From JBGZFC01 sp041846575 (GTDB lineage Bacteria; Bacteroidota; Bacteroidia; Bacteroidales; Dysgonomonadaceae), in NCBI GenBank assembly GCA_041846575.1, contig JBGZFC010000117.1, positions 1 to 17,638 of the forward strand: DNA of 17,638 bases, given 5' to 3'. Every line of letters begins with the position of its first letter. The first letter of the stretch is position 1. The notes below the pieces were generated by a model. That model saw only the letters and a program-made list of their open reading frames with translations. It had not been told where the DNA came from and did no database searches. This document shows positions 1 through 6,343 of the stretch, piece after piece. The position numbers were made by a program, and so were the translations under genes.

Positions 1-78
1 CCGCTTTGGGGGCTTATTGTTTTTTTGACAAGAAACCGGCTATCCGCTTTGAGAGAACATACGAAGAACAGCAATTAG
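1..78 (+). CDS. Possible C-terminal end of a + strand gene cut by the window edge
   Basis: Frame 1 is open from the first base to a TAG at 76-78 and reads as a hydrophobic stretch (LWGLIVFL) followed by a basic tail, as at the end of a membrane protein. Frame 3 is also open, to a TAA at 90-92, so the frame is uncertain. The main support for a gene on this strand is the terminator-like hairpin just after it. The family cannot be named from about 25 residues. Confidence 0.25.
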   Translation, partial: PLWGLIVFLTRNRLSALREHTKNSN

Positions 79-114
79 CCCTGTTCTTCTAAATCTGTTT
101 TTTTTATTTTTTTC
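63..114 (+). terminator. Rho-independent terminator for a gene entering from the left
   Basis: A perfect 9-bp stem (GAAGAACAG at 63-71, CTGTTCTTC at 81-89) with a 9-nt loop is followed after 8 nt by a long T-rich run (98-114). The T run lies on the right, so it would stop rightward transcription. The gene to its left is therefore probably on the + strand and convergent with the hydrogenase cluster. Confidence 0.6.
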
Positions 115-248
115 CTATAAGTCCGTCATGCATTTTAACGAATAGAGGCTCTATGACTAATTTCAATGAGATAATCGGATACCCTTTAAACAGAACTCAG
201 GTTGATAGTGATATCTTTTAATATACCTATCTATTTTGATAATGGGCA

Positions 249-806
249 CTAACTTTCATCTTGATATTCCGCCAAAATCTCTTTCACCTTATCGGGCGAA
301 ACTCGTCCATAAACTTTTTCACCCACAAGAACAACCGGAGCCAATCCGCAAGCACCAACACAACGCAAGCAATTTATGGAGAACTTACCATCCGGGGTTG
401 TCTCTCCTACTTGTATATTAAGTGTACGTTTAAACTCGTCAAGAACTTTTTCGGCACCTCTCACATAGCATGCAGTTCCGGTGCAAATCGAAATTGGGTG
501 CTCTCCTTTAGGAATCATCGAAAAATAAGAGTAAAAAGTAACAACACCGTAAACATGAGAGACGGAAACATGCAAATTATGAGCAATTAAATCCTGAACC
601 TCGGCAGGCAGATAGCCAAATTCGTTTTGAGCTTCGTGTAACACATTTATCAACTCTTGGGGGTCATTTCCATGGGAATTGCATATTTCATTTATTTTAT
701 CAATTTTTTCTTTCGGAAGATCTACTCTTACCTCGATACCGTCGCTACCCACTTTCTTTTCTGTACAATCGAACGCTTCGGATAATATTTCTACTTTCTT
801 TGTCAT
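249..806 (-). CDS. hydC: [FeFe] hydrogenase subunit HydC (NuoE/HndA-like [2Fe-2S] protein)
   Basis: This is the small thioredoxin-like [2Fe-2S] subunit of the trimeric hydrogenase, homologous to NuoE of complex I. It is cytoplasmic and docks on HydB to pass electrons near the flavin. The 185-residue protein has the NuoE helical N-terminal domain (about 30-100, with the family stretch GVVTFYSYF) and the cluster ligands Cys108, Cys113, Cys149 and Cys153 (C-x4-C, then C-x3-C). Cys146 is extra. The 20-25 residues before the domain are poorly conserved. It is the last gene of the cluster, starting 11 nt after the hydA stop. No SD is visible, as is usual in Bacteroidota. No clear terminator follows. 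It could be called nuoE by homology alone, but the neighbours assign it to the hydrogenase. Confidence 0.92.
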   Translation of the reverse strand: MTKKVEILSEAFDCTEKKVGSDGIEVRVDLPKEKIDKINEICNSHGNDPQELINVLHEAQNEFGYLPAEVQDLIAHNLHVSVSHVYGVVTFYSYFSMIPKGEHPISICTGTACYVRGAEKVLDEFKRTLNIQVGETTPDGKFSINCLRCVGACGLAPVVLVGEKVYGRVSPDKVKEILAEYQDES

Positions 807-817
807 ATTACTTGCTG

Positions 818-2596
818 TTAATTTGATAAATTAATGGTAACTTCATTACTCTTTTCGAAGTAATGGGTGTGTAACAAACTGTGGGCTTTTGGACTGCCCG
901 GCTTGCCTAAAAATTCCTTATAAAGTCGGATAATAGATGGATTTTCATGCGATTTGCGAATTGTTTTTCTCTCATCTTCTCTGTAAATAGCTGCAGCACG
1001 TTTAGCAATAGTTTCACTATCTCCATGAAGAAAAGGTTGCCCCCCTCCACCGACACAACCTCCGGGACAGGCCATAATTTCGATAGCATGATATTGAGAT
1101 GTGCCTGCACGAACTTCATCTAAGAGTTTGCGAGCATTACCCAATCCATGAGCAATTCCGACTTTGAGTTCCACACCTCCAAAATCAATTGAAGCAGAAC
1201 GAATTCCTTCCATTCCTCTCAGCTCTTTAAAATCTACTTTTTTGAGTGTCTTTCCGGTATGTATTTCGTATGCGGTACGACAAGCCGCTTCGATAACACC
1301 TCCCGTATTACCGAAAATAACGGCAGCTCCGGTAGACTCACCTAACGGATCATCAAAATCGTCATCGGACAGATTCAAGAAATCGATATTTGCCTGTTTT
1401 ATGAAAGCGGCTAATTCGCGTGTAGAGATAGAGTAATCAACATCAGGATTACCATCTACTTTAAACTCATCCCGCTGACACTCATATTTCTTTGCCAGAC
1501 ATGGCATCACGGAAACAACAATCAAGTTTTTTCGATCAACTTCTATTTTATCTGCAAAATAGGTTTTCGCAATTGCTCCAAACATCTGTTGCGGTGATTT
1601 TGCGGTAGAGGGGACATCAAGTAAATCGGGGAAGTTATGTTCAAAGAAATTTACCCATCCTGGACAGCATGAAGTCAAGATAGGTAAACGCACACTCTTA
1701 TCTCCGGCTAAATGTCCCTTAATTCGTTCCAATAGCTCTGTTCCCTCTTCCATAATAGTCAGGTCTGCACTAAAATCGGTGTCAAAAACATAATTGAAAC
1801 CCAATTCACGAAGTGCTGATATCATTTTTCCCGTAACGGGTGTACCCGGTTCCAAGCCAAATTCCTCTCCCAAAGCGACACGAACAGCCGGTGCCGTCTG
1901 TACAATTACTGTTTTGGTTGGGTCATTGAGTAAGCGTAAAATTTCACTTGTATGGTCAACCTCAGTCAATGCACCTGTGGGGCATACCGATACACATTGT
2001 CCGCAATAGGTACAAGGCGAATCTTCCAAGTTCATCTCGAAGGCAGGTGCAACTACCGACATAAAACCTCTGTTCACTGCAGAAAGTGCACCTACGGTTT
2101 GTATATTGTTACACATCATTTCGCATCGACGACACATAATACATTTATCAACATCTCTGATTATCGAAGGTGATGTATCTTTGCGATATTTCGATTGCTC
2201 TCCTTCATAAGGTACGCTTCTTATTCCGAATTTTGTAGCCAACTGCTGAAGCTCGCACTGTCCCGATTTGGCACACACCAAACAATCAAACGGGTGGTCG
2301 GAAATAATTAGTTTGAGTATCGTGGTTCGTGCATTTAATACACGTGTCGTATGCGTATGTACTACCATTCCATTTTGTACTTCGGTTATACAAGATGGCG
2401 CAAGATTTCTCCGTCCTTCCACCTCTACAACGCATATTCTGCAACCGCCCGGTCTGTTTTCTATTCCCAAATTGCAGAGTTCGAAATGGCAAAGAGTCGG
2501 TATTTCTACTCCTGCTTCACGAGCTGCTTTCAGAATGGTAGTTCCTTTTGGGACTTGTATTTTCTTTTTATCTATTGTTAATTCTATCAATTCCAT
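818..2596 (-). CDS. hydA: [FeFe] hydrogenase catalytic subunit HydA
   Basis: This is the catalytic subunit, reversibly interconverting H2 with protons and electrons at the H-cluster in the cytoplasm. The 592 residues show, in order: an N-terminal [2Fe-2S] domain (Cys36, 52, 55, 69); the His-Cys3 [4Fe-4S] site (His101, Cys105, 108, 114); two ferredoxin-type [4Fe-4S] motifs (Cys152/155/158/162 and 195/198/201/205); and the H-cluster domain. The three H-cluster signatures are intact: TSCCPGW (Cys310-311), MPCLAKKYE (Cys366) and MACPGGCVGGGGQP (Cys510, Cys514). Cys310 is at the usual proton-transfer position. The protein ends in a short SSU-like tail, without the extra C-terminal [2Fe-2S] domain found in Thermotoga maritima HydA. 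It lies between hydB and hydC, pointing to an NAD(P)-linked, possibly electron-bifurcating (group A3) enzyme. The maturation genes hydE, hydF and hydG are not in the window. Confidence 0.96.
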   Translation of the reverse strand: MELIELTIDKKKIQVPKGTTILKAAREAGVEIPTLCHFELCNLGIENRPGGCRICVVEVEGRRNLAPSCITEVQNGMVVHTHTTRVLNARTTILKLIISDHPFDCLVCAKSGQCELQQLATKFGIRSVPYEGEQSKYRKDTSPSIIRDVDKCIMCRRCEMMCNNIQTVGALSAVNRGFMSVVAPAFEMNLEDSPCTYCGQCVSVCPTGALTEVDHTSEILRLLNDPTKTVIVQTAPAVRVALGEEFGLEPGTPVTGKMISALRELGFNYVFDTDFSADLTIMEEGTELLERIKGHLAGDKSVRLPILTSCCPGWVNFFEHNFPDLLDVPSTAKSPQQMFGAIAKTYFADKIEVDRKNLIVVSVMPCLAKKYECQRDEFKVDGNPDVDYSISTRELAAFIKQANIDFLNLSDDDFDDPLGESTGAAVIFGNTGGVIEAACRTAYEIHTGKTLKKVDFKELRGMEGIRSASIDFGGVELKVGIAHGLGNARKLLDEVRAGTSQYHAIEIMACPGGCVGGGGQPFLHGDSETIAKRAAAIYREDERKTIRKSHENPSIIRLYKEFLGKPGSPKAHSLLHTHYFEKSNEVTINLSN

Positions 2597-2654
2597 ATTA
2601 GATGTTTTCTTAAAGTAATAATCTAAAAAAATATCTCCTCTCTCGGATATCTAT

Positions 2655-4478
2655 TTATATCAATTTATGAAATATCTTCGGCTCCAATTCTATTGTAATA
2701 GCATCGAACGAGCATTTTGATATACACTCCTCACAACGGATACAGATGTCGTTGTTTATTACGTGCGGTTGGCGTCTTTCGCCTGAGATAGCTTGTACCG
2801 GACAGCAACGTTTACAAGCAGAACAACCGACACAAGCCTCTTCATTGATAACAAAGTAGAACAAACTCTTACAGTGTCCCGAACGACACTTCTTATCTAC
2901 TACGTGCTCTAAATACTCTTCCTCGAAATTATCTAATGTTGATAATACGGGATTCGGCGAAGTCTGCCCCAAACCACATAACGAAGTGTCTTTTATCACG
3001 TTAGCCAAACTTCTAAGTTTATCCAAATCATCTTTTTCGCCCTTTCCTAACGTGATATTGTTGAGCATCTCGTATAATCGTTTGTTACCTATTCTACAAG
3101 GAGCGCACTTTCCACACGATTCTTCAACAATAAAGTCCAAATAGAATTTCGCTACAGAAACCATACAATCATCTTCATCCAAAACAATCATTCCTCCCGA
3201 ACCCATCATAGAGCCGGCAGTTGTAAGACTTTCGTAATCGATTGGTGTATCGAGATGTTTTTCGGTGAGACATCCTCCCGACGGTCCTCCGGTTTGTACT
3301 GCTTTGAATTTCTTTCCGTTTTTTATACCGCCTCCAATCTCGTAAATAATTTCTCTTAGAGTGATGCCCATAGGCACTTCAATAAGTCCCACGTTATTAA
3401 TTTTTCCGGCTAAGGCAAAAACTTTAGTTCCTTTAGATTTTTCGGTTCCTATGGAAGAGAACCATTCGGCACCGCGAAGTATAATTACCGGAATATTTGC
3501 CAACGTTTCAACATTGTTCACATTAGTCGGCTTACCCAGATATCCACTTTGCGCAGGAAAAGGTGGTTTGTTTGAAGGCTCGCCCCTCAAGCCTTCCATA
3601 GAGTGAATTAAAGATGTCTCTTCTCCACATACAAAGGCTCCTGCTCCATATTTTAGTTTAATATCGAAACTAAAATCGCTCCCAAAAATATTTTTCCCCA
3701 GCAATCCGCATTCTTGTGCCTGTTCAATGGCAATTCTTAATCGCCTTACTGCCAACGGATATTCAGCTCTAATGTAAATAAGCCCTTGGGATGCTCCTAT
3801 ACAATAACCGCAAATAGCCATCGCTTCGAGAATAGAGTGTGGGTCTCCTTCTAATATAGAGCGGTCCATAAAAGCTCCGGGGTCTCCTTCGTCGGCGTTG
3901 CATACCACATACTTTTGTTCAGCTTCGTTATTTTTCGTTATTTCCCATTTCAATCCGGTAGGGAATCCGGCTCCTCCTCGTCCGCGTAAACCTGACCTTT
4001 TTATAATGTCAATTGTCTCTTGCGGTGTTAACTCTTCGAGAACCTTACCTAATGCTTGATATGCATTTCGAGCGATTGACTCATCAATATTTTCGGGGTC
4101 TATAGTTCCACAGTTGCGAAGTGCAATACGCATCTGTTTCTTATAGAAATTCATGTGCTTCGAATCCGGAATATGCTCTTCGCTTTTCGGGTCTGTATAA
4201 AGCAGACGTTCTACCCTTCGTCCTTTTATAATATGCTCATCTATAATCTCTTTAACATCATCGAGTCCTACCTGAACGTAGAATGTGTTATCCGGAATAA
4301 TTTTCACGATAGGACCTTTTTCGCAAAAACCGAAACAACCCGTTGCAATTACCTGAACTTTTTCGGAAAGATTTGTACGCCTCACCTCTTCTTTCAGCAA
4401 TTGATACAATTGTTCGCTTTGTGATGAGTGACAGCCCGTACCTCCACAAACGAGAATATGTATTTGATATTGATTCAT
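2655..4478 (-). CDS. hydB: [FeFe] hydrogenase NAD(P)H/FMN subunit HydB (NuoF/HndC-like)
   Basis: This subunit carries FMN and the pyridine-nucleotide site, so it is the place of electron bifurcation or NAD(P)+ reduction. Domains over 607 residues: thioredoxin-like [2Fe-2S] (Cys11, 16, 48, 52); the NuoF FMN/NADH core with GRGGAGFPTGLKW at 166-178 and ADEGDPGAFMDR from 195; the NuoF-type [4Fe-4S] site (Cys455, 458, 461, 501); and two C-terminal ferredoxin motifs (Cys549/552/555/559 and 579/582/585/589). His525, Cys531 and Cys536 have the spacing I recall for the Zn site of T. maritima HydB, with Cys438 a possible fourth ligand; that part is inference. Three fused modules match bifurcating HydB/HndC rather than plain NuoF. 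It starts 98 nt after the preceding gene, behind a hairpin, and ends 58 nt before hydA. Confidence 0.95.
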   Translation of the reverse strand: MNQYQIHILVCGGTGCHSSQSEQLYQLLKEEVRRTNLSEKVQVIATGCFGFCEKGPIVKIIPDNTFYVQVGLDDVKEIIDEHIIKGRRVERLLYTDPKSEEHIPDSKHMNFYKKQMRIALRNCGTIDPENIDESIARNAYQALGKVLEELTPQETIDIIKRSGLRGRGGAGFPTGLKWEITKNNEAEQKYVVCNADEGDPGAFMDRSILEGDPHSILEAMAICGYCIGASQGLIYIRAEYPLAVRRLRIAIEQAQECGLLGKNIFGSDFSFDIKLKYGAGAFVCGEETSLIHSMEGLRGEPSNKPPFPAQSGYLGKPTNVNNVETLANIPVIILRGAEWFSSIGTEKSKGTKVFALAGKINNVGLIEVPMGITLREIIYEIGGGIKNGKKFKAVQTGGPSGGCLTEKHLDTPIDYESLTTAGSMMGSGGMIVLDEDDCMVSVAKFYLDFIVEESCGKCAPCRIGNKRLYEMLNNITLGKGEKDDLDKLRSLANVIKDTSLCGLGQTSPNPVLSTLDNFEEEYLEHVVDKKCRSGHCKSLFYFVINEEACVGCSACKRCCPVQAISGERRQPHVINNDICIRCEECISKCSFDAITIELEPKIFHKLI

Positions 4479-4532
4479 ATATGAGTGTTTTTTGTTGATT
4501 TAAATTATTAATATCAGTCTATTTAATAAGAT

Positions 4533-4571
4533 AAAAACACATATTAAGAAAAACAGATATTATGTGTTTTT
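4533..4571 (-). terminator. Terminator-like hairpin inside the hydrogenase cluster
   Basis: A perfect 11-bp inverted repeat (4533-4543 and 4561-4571, 17-nt loop) lies 5 nt past the stop of the 131-residue [2Fe-2S] gene and 54 nt before hydB. Read leftward, the arm ends in five U residues that belong to the stem, so it is at most a weak or partial terminator. It could instead be a processing or stability element. The surrounding sequence is very AT-rich, which weakens the case. Confidence 0.4.
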
Positions 4572-4576
4572 TATGA

Positions 4577-4972
4577 CTATATTATTTTTAACATTCCATT
4601 ATTCGGAATAATTCCGTGTACCAATTCACCGTTTATTATAAAACGTTCAAGTATCTCTTCAGCTTTTTCGCAGTTTACAAAACCGAACATAGTAGGTTCG
4701 TGCTCAGGCATTACAACCTCTATAATAGGCTCTGCGAAACAGTAACCCATGCATTCCGTCTGTGTAACTATTGCAGAAATACCGTGTGCGGGTAGTTCTT
4801 TAACAAAATACTCCAAAACTTTTTTTGCTCCCGATGCGATGCCACAAGTACCCATCGACACTCTAACCTGAATTATTTCGTCAGGTTTTTCGGCTCGATT
4901 GCGTAAATCAATCATATCTTTGACCTCTTCCTGTCTGCGTTTTAGGTCATCTAAAGTTTTTATTTTTACCAT
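4577..4972 (-). CDS. Small thioredoxin-like [2Fe-2S] protein, HndB type
   Basis: A 131-residue cytoplasmic protein of the thioredoxin-like ferredoxin group that accompanies NADP-reducing and bifurcating [FeFe] hydrogenases (HndB of Desulfovibrio is the named relative). A charged N-terminal helix (about 7-28) precedes the ferredoxin-like domain with GTCGIASGAK (Cys43), TECMGYC (Cys74, Cys78) and a further Cys101. The canonical four-Cys motif would have a second cysteine a few residues after Cys43, but small residues stand there. I recall this also in related proteins. Cluster binding is therefore likely but not certain. It probably relays electrons to HydB or acts in assembly. It starts 52 nt after the ATPase gene and is followed by a hairpin. 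No SD is visible. Confidence 0.85.
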   Translation of the reverse strand: MVKIKTLDDLKRRQEEVKDMIDLRNRAEKPDEIIQVRVSMGTCGIASGAKKVLEYFVKELPAHGISAIVTQTECMGYCFAEPIIEVVMPEHEPTMFGFVNCEKAEEILERFIINGELVHGIIPNNGMLKII

Positions 4973-5024
4973 ATCTGTATATTTAATATGTTGGAATTTT
5001 TATTCCGGTTGAATTGATGTTTTT

Positions 5025-5588
5025 TTAGCACAAATAACTGTTCTCTTTCCTTGTTACGAAAAGTTCATTCAGGTTTGTTTCTATATATTCACTTAAAGCA
5101 CTATACATATTTGGGAGTTTAATATTAATACCTTTCTGTTGTAGCAGCTTAGTGCTAATTTCAAAAGAGGATTTCTCTATTGAATATGAAAACTCAAAAT
5201 TGATACTCGGATTAGCAAAAAACAACAATGACATTGTACCACTCAGATCGCCTAAAGGCAAACAATCAGGGCTATCTGTTTTATAAATTGCTTCAATCTG
5301 CAATCCTTTGGTTGCGTTTAGTCTCAAAGATATGCTTCCTCCTGTTTGTTCGCAAGACATTTGCATCAGAGACAATCCCAATCCCGCTTTTTGAGTTGTT
5401 CGGGTAGTAAAAAACGGGTCTGTAGCATTTGTGATATCTTCCGCACTCATTCCTTCCCCATTATCGCTAATCACTATTTTTAGCTCATTTTGTTGGTTGC
5501 TCTCAGTGAACGATACTTCTATAGTATTTGCTTTCGCCCTAATAGAGTTTTGTATCAAATCTATAATATGCGAAGCTAAGTCTCTCAT
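5025..5588 (-). CDS. Histidine-kinase-like ATP-binding protein without phosphoacceptor domain
   Basis: 187 residues. The first 100 or so form a GHKL/HATPase_c fold: N box LIQNSIRAKA (Asn14), G1 box DNGEGM (42-47), F-box-like DPFFTTR (57-63) and G2 box AGLGLSLM (68-75). Nothing precedes the N box, so there is no DHp helix with a phosphorylatable histidine and no sensor domain. The last 80 or so residues match nothing I recognise. Similar small ATPases occur in hydrogenase clusters of Clostridia and related anaerobes, where I know of no settled function. The ATG overlaps the stop of the DRTGG gene as ATGA, implying translational coupling, so the two products probably act together. The N box is of kinase type, so an RsbW-type anti-sigma factor is less likely. 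Confidence 0.82.
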   Translation of the reverse strand: MRDLASHIIDLIQNSIRAKANTIEVSFTESNQQNELKIVISDNGEGMSAEDITNATDPFFTTRTTQKAGLGLSLMQMSCEQTGGSISLRLNATKGLQIEAIYKTDSPDCLPLGDLSGTMSLLFFANPSINFEFSYSIEKSSFEISTKLLQQKGINIKLPNMYSALSEYIETNLNELFVTRKENSYLC

Positions 5589-5947
5589 GATTTATTGGCA
5601 AAAAAACAGTTATATATCACCCCGCTCGTTTCAAATGTTGACATGTTTGAAACCAAAACAGGAACACTCTCTTTTTCTGCCAAGTCTATAACCTCTCTAT
5701 TGATATGTTGGTTACCTGATATTATTATAGCACTCAACTTTTTAATGTGTGCAATTGCAACAATATTTTTATGTGTTCTTGATGTAATCCACAATGCCCC
5801 CTCATCTGCTTCGCTCAGTACATCACTCAATATATCGGATGTATAAAAAGAATATATACTTCTATCAAGCAAGCTAAAACATGACAAACAGTTAAAGCCA
5901 AAGTTTTCTACCAGTGCATTGAGACTTTTTTTCATATAAATTAGCAT
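5585..5947 (-). CDS. Stand-alone DRTGG-domain protein
   Basis: This 120-residue protein resembles the free-standing DRTGG proteins found beside [FeFe] hydrogenase genes in anaerobes. The diagnostic stretches are SDILSDVLSEADEGALWIT (about 37-55), the hydrophobic strand LSAIIISG and a C-terminal VPVLVSNMSTFETSGVIY. The literal DRTGG motif is absent, as is common in this domain. A CxxC pair (Cys20, Cys23) and Cys114 are available for redox or metal chemistry. The domain also occurs in phosphotransacetylase-like and HPr-kinase-related proteins; its ligand is not established. An internal ATG at 5935 gives MKKSLNALVENF, which fits the family start better (116 residues). It is the first gene of the cluster, downstream of a palindrome, and its stop overlaps the ATPase start. 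Confidence 0.75.
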   Translation of the reverse strand: MLIYMKKSLNALVENFGFNCLSCFSLLDRSIYSFYTSDILSDVLSEADEGALWITSRTHKNIVAIAHIKKLSAIIISGNQHINREVIDLAEKESVPVLVSNMSTFETSGVIYNCFFANKS

Positions 5948-6343
5948 AGATAACGGTATTCTTAAAATTCAACGTTGAACACATAAAAATAGAAATCAAC
6001 ATTTTCTTTTTCTTGTTTTAATATTCGAAAACAGCCTAAAAACAATGTCCTGAAATCTAAAATAAAATTTTTAAAAGTCTTATAATTTAGCTATCAATCA
6101 ATTATTTGATTATGCTGTAAAGTTAAGAATTTATTTTTATTTAACGTCATTAAGTATAGATTAAATTTTGTCTTTTTTATTATTTAGAATACATCTTAAT
6201 AATCGACTGATAATTAGAGCTGAGAAAAGGTTTCACAATTAACTTGTTTTATCAAAATCTTTATAAATGTCTTTTATATCAATATATTTTGTATTTTTGT
6301 GGAATAATAGAAAGTCAAATTCAATAAAATCAAAACAGAACAG
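5948..6343. promoter_or_regulatory. Divergent control region between the hydrogenase cluster and lysS
   Basis: 396 nt of very AT-rich, gene-free sequence. It holds a perfect 12-bp palindrome, TTCAACGTTGAA (5968-5979), 21 nt before the DRTGG gene, and a 6-bp inverted repeat AATCAA-N4-TTGATT (6096-6111). Toward lysS there is a good -7 element at 6292-6299. I could not find a convincing TTTG/TAnnTTTG promoter for the leftward hydrogenase cluster. It may use another sigma factor or be activator-dependent. Confidence 0.5.
6292..6299 (+). promoter_or_regulatory. Probable lysS promoter -7 element
   Basis: TATTTTTG matches the Bacteroidota -7 consensus TAnnTTTG and lies 44 nt before the lysS ATG. 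No TTTG is present at the expected 19-21 nt upstream, so the -33 half is weak. Confidence 0.4.

Noticed and set aside
2608..2650. Possible terminator in the hydB-hydA gap (short GATAT repeat followed by seven T on the - strand)
   Set aside because: Only about 5 bp of stem in AT-rich sequence; too weak to call.
249..4478. Complex I (Nuo) fragment instead of a hydrogenase
   Set aside because: NuoE- and NuoF-like subunits are present, but HydA has all three H-cluster signatures and HydB has the extra N- and C-terminal cluster domains. No other Nuo subunits adjoin.
6096..6111. FNR/CRP-type box upstream of the hydrogenase cluster
   Set aside because: The half-sites are in the opposite order (ATCAA-N4-TTGAT) from the FNR consensus TTGAT-N4-ATCAA, so it is reported only as an unassigned inverted repeat.
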